Below the pieces are notes generated by a model. The model was given only the letters and a program-made list of their open reading frames with translations. It had not been told where the DNA came from and did not search any database. A program made the translations under genes and the position numbers. A stretch of DNA of 64,000 bases from contig CAIXCO010000280.1 in the NCBI GenBank assembly GCA_903917955.1, forward strand, positions 15,530 to 79,529. The letters run 5' to 3'. The number at the start of each line of letters is the position of its first letter. Position 1 is the stretch's first letter. Shown one piece after another: positions 26,163 through 34,951 of this stretch. Source of the DNA: an uncultured Chlorobiaceae bacterium. GTDB taxonomy: Bacteria; Bacteroidota; Chlorobiia; Chlorobiales; Chlorobiaceae.

Positions 26163-26996
26163 TCATTGAACATCTTTGCTGTTGACCATTTTCCACACAT
26201 CCTCTGCTGTTATGGATGCCATGCAATGATTGACCTCGGTACAGGGCACTCCATACTGGCCACCACGAGTTGGGCCAATACAAGCGGGTGTGCATTGTTT
26301 TTCAGCTGAAATATGCCAATGCCCTTCATAGCCATACACTGATAAAAGCGTTGGCCCCCAGAGAATAATGGCAGGTTTTTTAACCAGTTTGGCAGCATGC
26401 ATGGCAAAACTATCAGTGGATATCAAGAGATCACACTCTTTCAGCAAGGCGATCAATTCAAGCGGCGTGGTGAGCCCCAGCAACGACAGAGCTCCTGGAA
26501 TATATGGCTCATCCAATCGGCCTGTCTGAAGAACACTCCACCCCTCTTTCCGAAATCTTGCGGCAAGCGCTGCCCACTCGCGCCTCTCCCACTTTTTGCG
26601 TGGTGAATCTGTATTTGCAGAAAACACAACTCGCGGACGCAGTGGCGGAAACGAGGGCCATGGAAATGATAGCTGCTCCATATTGGGCAGCCACAAACGT
26701 TCTGACACCGGCAACGGCAAATTGAACTTTTCGGCAAGGCACTGAAATGCACGCCCGCCCTGCCGATAACGTTCCGTGCTCCAATAGTCAGTGCCAATCA
26801 GCGTTGCCGTCCGAGGTGGCGAACCAACAAAACTAATCGCCGGATGATGCGCTAAAAATGGCAGATATTTGGTACGGCGAACAAGTTGAAAACGACAATC
26901 AGGATCGCGCTCCAGAGCTAACTTGAGCACACCGGAGAGCATCAACGTGTCGCCAAGTCCGCCAAGCGGGTTAATCCAGGTAATCTCTTCCTGCAT
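26163..26996 (-). CDS. GT9 (heptosyltransferase-like) glycosyltransferase
   Basis: This 277-aa protein starts at 26996, with GGAG six bases upstream. The frame is open to 27203, but that part overlaps the preceding gene and is not family sequence. N-terminal WINPLGGLGDTLMLSGVLKL is the GT9 nucleotide-sugar fold start. Near the C-terminus, LLISTDSFAMHAAKLVKKPA, ILWGPT and a Cys-bearing tail (CTPACIGPTRGGQYGVPCTE, CMASITAEDV) fit ADP-heptose:LPS heptosyltransferase relatives. It overlaps the radical SAM gene before it by 26 bases, so it is translationally coupled. A role in glycosylating the exported Ser/Tyr-rich protein is inference. Confidence 0.83.
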   Translation of the reverse strand: MQEEITWINPLGGLGDTLMLSGVLKLALERDPDCRFQLVRRTKYLPFLAHHPAISFVGSPPRTATLIGTDYWSTERYRQGGRAFQCLAEKFNLPLPVSERLWLPNMEQLSFPWPSFPPLRPRVVFSANTDSPRKKWERREWAALAARFRKEGWSVLQTGRLDEPYIPGALSLLGLTTPLELIALLKECDLLISTDSFAMHAAKLVKKPAIILWGPTLLSVYGYEGHWHISAEKQCTPACIGPTRGGQYGVPCTEVNHCMASITAEDVWKMVNSKDVQ

Positions 26997-28083
26997 ACAA
27001 TGCTCCGGTAATCGGTTCAAAATATTCGGTAATAAATTTTTTTTCGGCACATCCCCACGGGCTTTGACGAAGAAGATCGCCATGAACAGCCCATCCATCC
27101 AGAGGGCAACCACCATGGCAGAGACTCCAGAAACGGCAATCAACACACTCACTATTGCGAAGGAGCGCATTGCGATTTTCGAGCGCCTCCCGTTGTGGAT
27201 CATTCAACACCACATCAAGAGTTTTATCCTGCAACATGCCGTAGTCGAGCAAATCCCAGTCTTCGGAACGGCCACAGTGTGAAAGATGCCCGTCGGGAGC
27301 TATCGAAATATGGTTACGCATACAGCTCCCGCTAAAAACACATCCAAGCGAGCGGTGATTTTCAATAATGTTGCGCACCAATGAGTTGAAAGGTTCAATC
27401 TTGCCATAACGTTCACGATGCGCCCACCACTCAGGAAAAATTTCCCCAAGAAAAGCCACATATTCATCGGGAGTAACTGCAAGGTCAGGCCTGCGGTTAT
27501 GATACAGCAGCACCGGATGGATGTTGAAACCACCACCGGTAATATTGACAAGATGATAAAAAATATCCAACGGGCGTTCAAGCGCTGGCTTGGTCAACAC
27601 ATAGATGATTCCTACCCCTATGCCATGCTGTTCAGCAACCATTTTCCCTTGCAGAAACGCCCTGTTGTAGGTGGTGGTATCACAGATGGTTCCGGGCCCC
27701 CGTGCGCCATCAAGTGGATCATAACTTGAACCAACAGAATGGATTCCAAGCTCCTTGAGCAATCCCGCCCACTCCTCATCCATGAGCATCAAGTTGCTCT
27801 GCATGGCGAAAGTGATTCTGTCTCGTGTTGTTTTACACACCGTTTCAAGGAGTTCCCGGCTCTTGATATAAAAGGGCTTCCCCATCAAGAGCGGTTCACC
27901 ACCATGCCATATCCAGGTAATGTCGCCGTCAGGATACGTTTCCAGGTAATCATTGACACGCTGAAACACAAGCCGCAACGTCGCCTCTGTCATATCATCG
28001 AATTGCCTCTTTTTTGTAACCACATCGCAGTAAGCACAATGCGATGTACAACGTTCAGTTGGTTTAACAATCAGGGTCGGCAT
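26971..28083 (-). CDS. Radical SAM/SPASM enzyme (maturase type), 370 aa
   Basis: Cys12, Cys16 and Cys19 in CTSHCAYC form the radical SAM [4Fe-4S] motif, and HGGEPLL at about residues 60-66 is the SAM-binding GGE motif. The C-terminal third carries a SPASM-type cysteine set: CVFSGSCMRN, HCGR, CVDCRFWSLCHGGCPLDG and a final C before AEKK. This layout is shared with anaerobic sulfatase-maturating and peptide-modifying enzymes. It overlaps the 153-aa gene upstream by 13 bases and the GT9 gene downstream by 26 bases. The substrate is unknown; the Tyr/Ser-rich protein in the same string is the best candidate. Confidence 0.9.
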   Translation of the reverse strand: MPTLIVKPTERCTSHCAYCDVVTKKRQFDDMTEATLRLVFQRVNDYLETYPDGDITWIWHGGEPLLMGKPFYIKSRELLETVCKTTRDRITFAMQSNLMLMDEEWAGLLKELGIHSVGSSYDPLDGARGPGTICDTTTYNRAFLQGKMVAEQHGIGVGIIYVLTKPALERPLDIFYHLVNITGGGFNIHPVLLYHNRRPDLAVTPDEYVAFLGEIFPEWWAHRERYGKIEPFNSLVRNIIENHRSLGCVFSGSCMRNHISIAPDGHLSHCGRSEDWDLLDYGMLQDKTLDVVLNDPQREALENRNALLRNSECVDCRFWSLCHGGCPLDGWAVHGDLLRQSPWGCAEKKFITEYFEPITGALYAGRDYLD

Positions 28084-28532
28084 ACTGCTCCTCCTGGCTG
28101 TTTTTGCCTGTAGAGACGAGCATCAATAATTTCAGTGAAAAAGTCGCGGCATTGCGATGTGCATTGCTCTTTCCACTCGCCATAGCAGGCACGCCACCCC
28201 GGACAGTTGATGCAAGAGTCTCGGTTAATAAAACGCTCGTTCAACGCCTCTTGTTGCGGCGGAGGTTGTTCAATCATCGTCTCAAATGGCTCAATAATGG
28301 CATGTGAACAACGCCCGTACACAGCATAGACAAGAAGCTCACGTAATGCTTCCCAGTCAATCGTACCAAGAGAGAGATCCAGTGTTACCCGAACTCCCAG
28401 CGATGCAACTATCCTTGCTTTGGTCAGGTTTTCTTCAGTGGCAGGCAAGGAGACCGTTTCAGCTTGGAGATTCATCAGTTGTGGAATCCATTCTGCTGGA
28501 CGACAGAATAAATCTACAGGTTTTGCAAGCAT
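28071..28532 (-). CDS. Small Cys-rich protein between two radical SAM enzymes
   Basis: This 153-aa protein belongs to no family I can name. The N-terminal two thirds are alpha/beta-like (ARIVASLGVRVTLDLSLGTI, DWEALRELLVYAVYGRCSHA). Residues about 107-129 carry CINCPGWRACYGEWKEQC then CRDF, a spacing that resembles the auxiliary-cluster (SPASM) half of the neighbouring enzymes but without any radical SAM core. It overlaps both neighbours (19 and 13 bases), so it is made in step with them. It may be an accessory electron-transfer or substrate-binding subunit; this is inference. Confidence 0.75.
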   Translation of the reverse strand: MLAKPVDLFCRPAEWIPQLMNLQAETVSLPATEENLTKARIVASLGVRVTLDLSLGTIDWEALRELLVYAVYGRCSHAIIEPFETMIEQPPPQQEALNERFINRDSCINCPGWRACYGEWKEQCTSQCRDFFTEIIDARLYRQKQPGGAVCRP

Positions 28533-29527
28533 TTATTAATCTCCGGAAGACGGATAAAAGGTTCATCTTTCATAGCTTTGAGTATATGGGCAGCACAACC
28601 GCCTTCGCAACGTTTTATTTCCCGTTGTTGACATTCATCGCACTCATAATGAATGCCTCCGGCTTCGGCACGAATATCATTCATTTGTGAGCGAAAATGG
28701 TCAAGCAACTCCTCAAGAGAGCTGAATTCATAGAGCGAACGTGGCGCAAGACGTGACAGCGGAAAGCATGACCAGACCATCATATCCGGCCCAATATCAA
28801 TTGCGGGACCACAACCGAAATTCAGTGGTGACGAAATCTTGAACAGCTTCCCCAGCTCTTCGTCAGTAAAAGAGCATAGCGTAAAGCCACAGTCAAGCCC
28901 AATCTGCAACCGGTTACGAGCAAAATCCTCGCTAAAAGAGAGCAACCGTTTCATTGCAGGACGAATTGAGCTGATTGAGAGACATTGGTTATCAGCACCG
29001 GGAATGGGCGCAGCAAGACCAAGACGCAGGTGACGCTTAAGCCCGTATCGATTGACGAGGTCAAACAGAAAGGTGAGGTCAAAGTCCGGTCGGTAAATGT
29101 TAAACCCTGGACCGCACTTCGTACCAAACTGCTCCAGAAAATATTCAACACACTCATTTTCTTTTTTCGGAGAAAGCGTTGGTTCATTCAGGTTGCAGAC
29201 AAAATCCAACGGTATTTCCGGATCCGTCGGGAGAAAATGCCGTAAACTATCTGTCAGTTCCTGCGGTATCGCCGCACTGGTAAAAACCGTAACCTGAAAG
29301 CCACGTTGAAGCAGATAGAGTACCATGTCCGGAAAATGGCGATGCAGTAACGGTTCACCACCAAGCAACGACAGTCGCTTTTCGCCAGATGATTCAAAAA
29401 AATCAACAACATAGATCAAGTCCTCCCAACTGACCTCAGCATGTAAATCATTTGTACTCATGTGATCACGAGCAAAACAGTAAGGACATGTGCGGACGCA
29501 CCTCCTGGTTAACAGCAGATTAGCCAT
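28514..29527 (-). CDS. Radical SAM enzyme with C-terminal cysteine cluster, 337 aa
   Basis: CVRTCPYC (Cys10, 14, 17) is the radical SAM cluster motif and LLGGEPLLHRHFPDMVLYLL holds the GGE motif (about residues 56-59). The C-terminus has CGPAIDIGPDMMVWSCFPLS and CDECQQREIKRCEGGCAAHI, a SPASM-like auxiliary-cluster set. It is the first gene of a five-gene string (this, the 153-aa protein, a second radical SAM enzyme, GT9, then the DUF1566 protein). Only 77 bases separate its start from the IS1634 remnant upstream, so its promoter is in that gap or in the remnant. Substrate unknown. Confidence 0.88.
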   Translation of the reverse strand: MANLLLTRRCVRTCPYCFARDHMSTNDLHAEVSWEDLIYVVDFFESSGEKRLSLLGGEPLLHRHFPDMVLYLLQRGFQVTVFTSAAIPQELTDSLRHFLPTDPEIPLDFVCNLNEPTLSPKKENECVEYFLEQFGTKCGPGFNIYRPDFDLTFLFDLVNRYGLKRHLRLGLAAPIPGADNQCLSISSIRPAMKRLLSFSEDFARNRLQIGLDCGFTLCSFTDEELGKLFKISSPLNFGCGPAIDIGPDMMVWSCFPLSRLAPRSLYEFSSLEELLDHFRSQMNDIRAEAGGIHYECDECQQREIKRCEGGCAAHILKAMKDEPFIRLPEINKCLQNL

Positions 29528-29604
29528 ATATCTGATTCAAAAATTTCCATAACACTCTATTCGATAGCTTTATCAGCAGATTTTTGAACGGAATGCTTTT
29601 ATCT

Positions 29605-30506
29605 TTATGCAAAATAGCAGAAGTTCCAGCAATAAACGAATGGGGAAACCCTATAACGCGTTATTTTTTCCCTTGTGACTGCATCGACATTTTTGGCATC
29701 AATGATTGAGGGATGTGTAATTCCGGCAGCGGCCAGCAACTCCCCGGCAAGTCATTTCGACTGAGGGATTTTCTGACAGCTTGACTCTTTGAGGGTGACG
29801 ATTGTGCTGCGTATGGCCCCAAGTTCATCAATTCCTTCCAGCACGGAGCATTCACATTTTTTCCAGAGCTCTGATAGCAGTCTCTCAATTTTATAGGCAA
29901 GCATGACGGCAAAGACATGACCACGGGTACTGGCTTCGGTTCGTACATGAACCGGTCTGATTTCCAGATGACTTTGTTTGAACGTCCGGAAAGCATGTTC
30001 CACTTTGGCCAGATCTTTGTACCGGTCATGAACTTCTTTGGTCGAAAGAAGCTCTTTCTTTACATCAGTTTTGATCACATAACACCCATCGAGCAAAGCT
30101 GATCTTTTTAGGATTTCTTCTGTAAAACTTTCTAATTCAAGCACATCACAGGCGCCATAACTTGCAGCCATCCTGACCGCACCCAAGCGTGAACCTTGCC
30201 CGATCAATCGAGCCATGATCTGCCACAAGGCAAGCACTCCCTGACGGGTACTGCCCAGTGCCTTACTGATACCGAGTCTCTCAGCAAGCGTATTGAGCAC
30301 AAACACCACGCCAACCCGGAAGGCCTTCATGAAGCTCAACATCCTCGACATGCAACAGAGCCGTCAAATTATCTTTGTACTTCAGGGCAAGTTTAATGGC
30401 GGCAATTTCACCTTCTGAACATTTTGAAATTTTGCCCAAAGTGCGATTCTTCACCTTGCCATCTTCACGATAGGATTCGCGAAAAAGATAACGCTGGTAG
30501 GTTTAG
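29605..30506 (-). pseudogene. IS1634-like (IS4 superfamily) transposase remnant
   Basis: The piece at about 30506-30340 reads YQRYLFRESYREDGKVKNRT and continues ISKCSEGEIAAIKLALKYKD, an IS1634-type N-terminus. A frameshift follows, then VGVVFVLNTLAERLGISKAL in a second frame to about 30130. The catalytic middle is missing: text jumps to LKRSALLDGCYVIKTDVKKE and the C-terminal AKVEHAFRTFKQSHLEIRPV. An in-frame TGA at 29752-29754 interrupts the C-terminus, which otherwise continues (LAGELLAAAGITHP) to 29605. It has at least three lesions and is dead. No IS ends could be found. Confidence 0.82.
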
Positions 30507-30831
30507 CCAGCAACTCTGCATCTATCCCGGCGATTGCAGCGGCCTCTTCATCACTCATTCCCTTCGCTACCAATCTTCTGGCAACTTCAAGTTTACCTTT
30601 CTCAAGGCCCTGTTCAATGCCTAACTCAATCCCCTGCGTCATTCCTTCACCAATACCCTCTTCCTTGCCTTCCATACGGGCAAAGTCATAGTTTGTTTCT
30701 ACATAGCTGGCTTGATCGCGCAAGGAATCCTGATAACTGTTATAGGCACGAAGCTCTTCATCCGTCATGCGCAGCAGTGAAAACGACTCTTTTGCTTTCT
30801 GAATCCCCTTGGCTTTAAACTCGTCCTTGAT
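30507..30831 (-). pseudogene. C-terminal fragment of an Rpn/PD-(D/E)XK-type nuclease-transposase
   Basis: From 30831 the frame reads KDEFKAKGIQKAKESFSLLR, MTDEELRAYNSYQDSLRDQA, then a run of EGKEEGIGEGMTQGIELGIE and the ending VARRLVAKGMSDEEAAAIAG. This acidic/Gly repeat tail is typical of the end of Rpn-family (TIGR01784-like) proteins. The N-terminal nuclease domain is absent (a TAG precedes residue one), and the last residues are replaced by transposase DNA at about 30506. It is a fragment cut on both sides. Confidence 0.75.
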
Positions 30832-30861
30832 CTAGTAATAATCGGGATACCTATCGCCTCA

Positions 30862-31623
30862 TCATATCGGGTTAATTCCTCTGTGCAGGTTACGGTATTG
30901 TAGCTTGTAGCCGTCAGCAGCATCAAAACAATCCTGTGCTGTACCAGGAAGAATGTCCGGGTTCAGAAGAGCTTGCATAACTTCTGGTTCATTCCGGAAT
31001 TTTTCAAACCAAAGGCCAAAGAACCCGATTCCTTTTGCCCATTGAACCATTGATAAGGAAGCCAAATGAGCATGACCAGCCGCTTTGGCAACTTGATACA
31101 GGGTGAATGCTGATTCAACAGCAACAAGAGCGTCTCTTCGCTTTAGCCAACGTATGTCAACAATATTATTTCTTCTATCGATGTTTGCCAAACCCAGCAA
31201 TGCAATGGTGTTTTCTGCTTTGCTCTGCTGAATCAATTCAAGATCTTCAGCTTTCTGAACGATTGCAGCATCTTCATGATTCGGATGAATACGGATTTGA
31301 AATGGAAGCAACGTGTTATTGTTTTCCGGAAAGTAGTAATCGTTAAAATCAACAGGCGTATTGCCCTTTGCATTGTTGCAGGGGCCGCAGGCAAACAGCA
31401 TGTTCTCCCAGCCCAATGGATTGCCAGAAGTGTACCCTGCTGGCGGGTTTTTGGGAACCACGTGTTCCATTTGCAGACTGTGGCTCAAGGGCATATTGCA
31501 ATAGGCGCAATAGTACCCTATACGATCAATCAATCTCTTGCGCCACAGCGTATAATCATGAACAGAAATCGGATCACCGGTCTCATCAGTCGGGCAGGAG
31601 CCCTTGTCCAATGGCCGCATCAT
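30862..31623 (-). CDS. HNH endonuclease, PtuB-like (Septu-type defence candidate)
   Basis: This 253-aa protein has a zinc-held HNH core: YYCAYCNMPL, then LQMEHVVPKNPPAG (the His pair region), WENMLFACGPCNNAKGNTPV, with two CxxC pairs at about residues 39-82. The rest is helical with no motif I recognise. It starts one base after the stop of the upstream AAA ATPase, so the two form a unit. ATPase plus HNH pairs of this size define the Septu (PtuA/PtuB) anti-phage family; assignment to Septu is inference from architecture. Confidence 0.78.
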   Translation of the reverse strand: MMRPLDKGSCPTDETGDPISVHDYTLWRKRLIDRIGYYCAYCNMPLSHSLQMEHVVPKNPPAGYTSGNPLGWENMLFACGPCNNAKGNTPVDFNDYYFPENNNTLLPFQIRIHPNHEDAAIVQKAEDLELIQQSKAENTIALLGLANIDRRNNIVDIRWLKRRDALVAVESAFTLYQVAKAAGHAHLASLSMVQWAKGIGFFGLWFEKFRNEPEVMQALLNPDILPGTAQDCFDAADGYKLQYRNLHRGINPI

Positions 31624-31624
31624 C

Positions 31625-32962
31625 CTACTTTTGTACTGCCAGTTTATTCAATTCCAGAAAGGCTCTTAACCCCGGATCTGAAACATTGTCTATTTCAGCC
31701 TGTATTTCTACTTCCGATACTCCCGTTTTCAGTTTACCCAATATCAATTGAGCAATATCATGTTTGCCTGTATTTTCATCAGAAAATGCGCTTTCAACAC
31801 CCATGACACTTGTTGCCACATCATCAATTTTCAAGCTGTTCAAGAGAACGTCAGTCAACCGGTCAAGATTGAGCAGTTCATCAGAAGCAAGCGACTGAAC
31901 AATAAATGCGGAATGTGTTGTCACGACAAACTGAATATTCGGAAACGCACTCTTTAAATCTTTGACAATATGCCGTTGCCACTTTGGATGGAGGTGCATA
32001 TCCAGTCCATCAATCAAAGCAATACCTCTCGACTCCTTTACAGCATCTCTCCCCAGAAAGCCATTAAGCACAACACACCTGAACGCCAATTCTGCTACCA
32101 GATTGAGCATGGCTTTCAAACCATCACTCATGTTGGAGTGTGTCTTTTTTCCTGGATCTTGTTCATCAATGTTAACAACAGCTTCAAGCTCCTGGTAATG
32201 ATGATTATATCCTACATCTTCCAGATAGGGAATTGCCGTTGAAATAGCTTCAAAGACCGCTTCCCGGGTACCTTCAAACTCTTTTTTGTACTTCAGCTCA
32301 TTATCGTAATTATGAAGCCACTCAATCACACCATCAAAATCTACCTTGTCAGAGAGTGCTGCCAAATAGCCCTTCTCCATTCTGCTTCTGTTTTGTTGGG
32401 CCTTTTTACCCTTGCGTAACTGTGCCACAGTTCTTTCAGTGCCGAAACTGGCCAAAACAGGCAAAAGCGCTTTATTATGAAACCCTCTTCCTGATTCCAC
32501 CAAATCCCTGATGGCATCAATCAAATCTCCTGCATATTTCCTGTTATGGCTTGTTGTACCATTAGCCAGCATTACTCTGCTCCATTCTATTGGCCGTTCC
32601 TGAAAAACAAAACGGCCTTTACCAATATTGAAAGGTTCATCCTTGCCAATCAATATGAATGTATCGCTTAACAAGCTGCCTGTAACTCTGATAAGTGTCT
32701 CATCCTTGCTGGAAATATAATCCCTCTCCTCAGCAGCCCATTTAACAAATTTCTCCTGCCTTTTAAATTGTCTCCGATAAAGAGGTGATGCTGGAAGGGG
32801 CAAACATTGCAAACAAGCACCCAAGCTGACCTGTAACGCATGAAGCAGTGATGATTTACCCATGCCATTATCACCGATGGCAACAGTAAAGTTTGAGTTC
32901 AAAAAAATCTCTTTTTTCTCAAACCCCCTGAAATTCTGGATATATAATCTGCTGATATGCAT
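31625..32962 (-). CDS. SMC/OLD-like AAA ATPase, PtuA-like (Septu-type defence candidate)
   Basis: This 445-aa protein starts MHISRLYIQNFRGFEKKEIF, the usual start of RecF/OLD-type ATPases. Walker A is GDNGMGKSS at about residues 30-38. The Walker B region reads ALIDGLDMHLHPKWQ, where Gly replaces the catalytic Glu of the usual hhhDE (codon GGA, one base from GAA). VVTTHSAFIVQSL gives the H-switch. It is paired with the HNH gene downstream (1-base gap). The Glu-to-Gly change suggests slow or absent ATP hydrolysis, or decay; both are inferences. Confidence 0.78.
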   Translation of the reverse strand: MHISRLYIQNFRGFEKKEIFLNSNFTVAIGDNGMGKSSLLHALQVSLGACLQCLPLPASPLYRRQFKRQEKFVKWAAEERDYISSKDETLIRVTGSLLSDTFILIGKDEPFNIGKGRFVFQERPIEWSRVMLANGTTSHNRKYAGDLIDAIRDLVESGRGFHNKALLPVLASFGTERTVAQLRKGKKAQQNRSRMEKGYLAALSDKVDFDGVIEWLHNYDNELKYKKEFEGTREAVFEAISTAIPYLEDVGYNHHYQELEAVVNIDEQDPGKKTHSNMSDGLKAMLNLVAELAFRCVVLNGFLGRDAVKESRGIALIDGLDMHLHPKWQRHIVKDLKSAFPNIQFVVTTHSAFIVQSLASDELLNLDRLTDVLLNSLKIDDVATSVMGVESAFSDENTGKHDIAQLILGKLKTGVSEVEIQAEIDNVSDPGLRAFLELNKLAVQK

Positions 32963-33154
32963 CTCTTTTTATAATGAGATATTTTTTTGCGGCAGGAACC
33001 TGCCTTGGATAATCACAGCTATTTTCTTCAAAGCTTTTTACAAGTTGAATCTTTTCCCCAAAAAACAGTTGGCCCACTGGAACAGTGAAAAAAAAATTAT
33101 ACCAATAAAAAAAGATAAAAAAAACAAGAGAATGCCTTCAGGGAGTCGCCTCAC

Positions 33155-33597
33155 TCACGCAAACAGCTCCAAAGGTTCCAGTTCAAGAAACTCCTGCCAC
33201 GGAATCCCCGAGTTTCCAACCAGAAGCACCTTGTAGGGCTTGCACTGTTGCTCAAATGCTGCCATGCCGGAAGCATGCCCGGTATGGCCATTTTTGACTT
33301 CAAGGCCAATCACTTTTCCTTTGTGTTCCAGCACGAAATCCACCTCATGGTTACCCTGACGCCAGTAAAAGAGGTTAATGGCATCGGTGCGGGTATGATT
33401 GAGGAGATGGGCACCAATTGCTGACTCAACCCATCGGCCCCATTGCGACGGGTTTGTGGCAATCTCCTGAAAAGAGTACTGCTGCTGTGCACTGACGAGA
33501 GCGGTATTATGCACCTGAAATTTTGGGATGGATGCTCTACGCCGCACCATTTCGGGGCTGTACTTTTCCAGTCCACCGAGTAACCCGGCGAGATAAG
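33155..33597 (-). pseudogene. C-terminal fragment of a DUF4143-type AAA ATPase
   Basis: The open frame gives LAGLLGGLEKYSPEMVRRRA then SIPKFQVHNTALVSAQQQ, WGRWVESAIGAHLL and FYWRQGNHEVDFVLEHKGKV with GLEVKNG, the DUF4143 PD-(D/E)XK-like domain at the end of this ATPase family. The N-terminal AAA half is absent. The text starts immediately at the stop of the eCIS AAA gene (33599), so the injection-system locus ends by cutting into this gene. No intact start. Confidence 0.78.
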
Positions 33598-33598
33598 G

Positions 33599-34951
33599 TC
33601 AACAGACTTTCCCCTCTTTCTGGAACTCTCTTTCAATTCCTGCCTTGATCCTCCCGATGGTAATTTCTTTTGCATTACTGGCCAGCGCATCAATACAACA
33701 GAACTGTACCACGTTAACTATACTTGCTCCGCTGATCTCATACTTCTTTGCAATTTCCATCAGTTCTGCTGCACCCGGAACGTTGAGGCTGTTTTTAGGG
33801 GGAAACGCTTTCTGCCAGATCGAAAGCCGTTCTTCAAGTCGCGGCAAAGGAAAATAGATCACCGACTGGAAACGCCGGATAAAGGCGTCGTCAATGTTGG
33901 ATCTGAAATTTGAAGCAAGGATAACCAGACCATCGTGGCACTCTATACGCTGCAAAAGATACGCCACCTCCTGATTGGCATACTTGTCGTGGGCGTCGCG
34001 AATATTGGTTCTTTTGCCAAAGAGAGCATCCGCTTCGTCGAAAAACAAAATCCAGTTTTTTTTCTTTGAGCGCTCAAAAAGTTGTGCAAGATTTTTTTCG
34101 GTTTCACCGATAAACTTGGACACCACCATGGAGAGATCGATCCGGAAAACTTCCCTTCCGGTTTTTTTCCCAAGAATCATTGCTGCAAGTGTCTTTCCCG
34201 TACCCGGTGGACCGTGAAACAAAACCCTGTACCCCGGCTTCAGCAATCGCTTCATGTTCCACTCTTGCATCATCACCTCTTGGTATCGCAACCAATTCTC
34301 AAGTTCCTTCAGTTGTGAAAACGTACTTGCAGGCAGTACCAGATCGTTTTCCGTTAAATCGGTGGTAATGTATTCAGCCGGAAAATCCATCGACATCCGG
34401 GGGCGCACAAATTTCCCCTGAACAAACAGTTCAAGGTAGTCATTCGCCATTACAAGCTTGCCACTCAGGTGGGGCTCACCTTGCTCCGACTCATCCAGCC
34501 AGATGAGACGATTCTGCGCAAAAAAGTGTTCCGAACCGAAAAGTTTGAGATAGTCGAAGCGCTGATGCAGACTGTTTCCAGCCAGAATAAATAATGCCGT
34601 CTCCCCTGTTGGCAAAAAACCGCGGAATTGTTTGCCCCGAACACCGCCGATCTGTGGAAAATCGCCGACCTGCGAGAAGTGCTGAGCGATGACCGTATCA
34701 AAAAAATTCGGCTGGACATGCGGGGCAAGGGCAAGCAACAGAACAATGATCTCCTCGGGGCACAATTGATTCGCCAGAATAAAGGTGGATAGTTCAGAAT
34801 CATCTTTCACCGATACGATTTTCTTTATATCCACCAGTTTTGGAGGCATATTTCCCGGTTCAAAAAAGTGTTTTAGTCGCTGCCTGAAAATCTCAGCAAG
34901 AAAGTCAAGGTAACGTGTTACCGCAAAGGCATTCTTTTCGGAGGATGTCAT
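33599..34951 (-). CDS. eCIS AAA+ ATPase (Pvc15-like)
   Basis: This 450-aa AAA+ protein from the ATG at 34951 (MTSSEKNAFAVTRYLDFLAE) has an N-terminal helical region, Walker A HGPPGTGKTLAA, Walker B WILFFDEADALFGKR, sensor-like LASNFRSNIDDAFIRRFQSV and a lid helix near the end. It matches the ATPase found at the end of Pvc/Afp clusters, which acts in particle assembly or effector loading. The frame is open to 35254, and a conserved stretch upstream of the ATG (EFLTPKVESVAIM) recurs in a partial copy at 36.2 kb, so an upstream start is possible. Last gene of the eCIS string. Confidence 0.85.
   Translation of the reverse strand: MTSSEKNAFAVTRYLDFLAEIFRQRLKHFFEPGNMPPKLVDIKKIVSVKDDSELSTFILANQLCPEEIIVLLLALAPHVQPNFFDTVIAQHFSQVGDFPQIGGVRGKQFRGFLPTGETALFILAGNSLHQRFDYLKLFGSEHFFAQNRLIWLDESEQGEPHLSGKLVMANDYLELFVQGKFVRPRMSMDFPAEYITTDLTENDLVLPASTFSQLKELENWLRYQEVMMQEWNMKRLLKPGYRVLFHGPPGTGKTLAAMILGKKTGREVFRIDLSMVVSKFIGETEKNLAQLFERSKKKNWILFFDEADALFGKRTNIRDAHDKYANQEVAYLLQRIECHDGLVILASNFRSNIDDAFIRRFQSVIYFPLPRLEERLSIWQKAFPPKNSLNVPGAAELMEIAKKYEISGASIVNVVQFCCIDALASNAKEITIGRIKAGIEREFQKEGKVC

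Noticed and set aside
25258..30500. Reverse transcriptase or Avd gene of a diversity-generating retroelement
   Set aside because: Looked for on both strands near the DUF1566 gene; no YxDD-type frame or small helical accessory gene is present, so only the variable-repeat half of the claim is made.
32991..33005. GGCAG-GAAC-CTGCC hairpin after the Septu-like gene start
   Set aside because: The A/T run is on the wrong side for a terminator on either strand, and the stem is only 5 bp.
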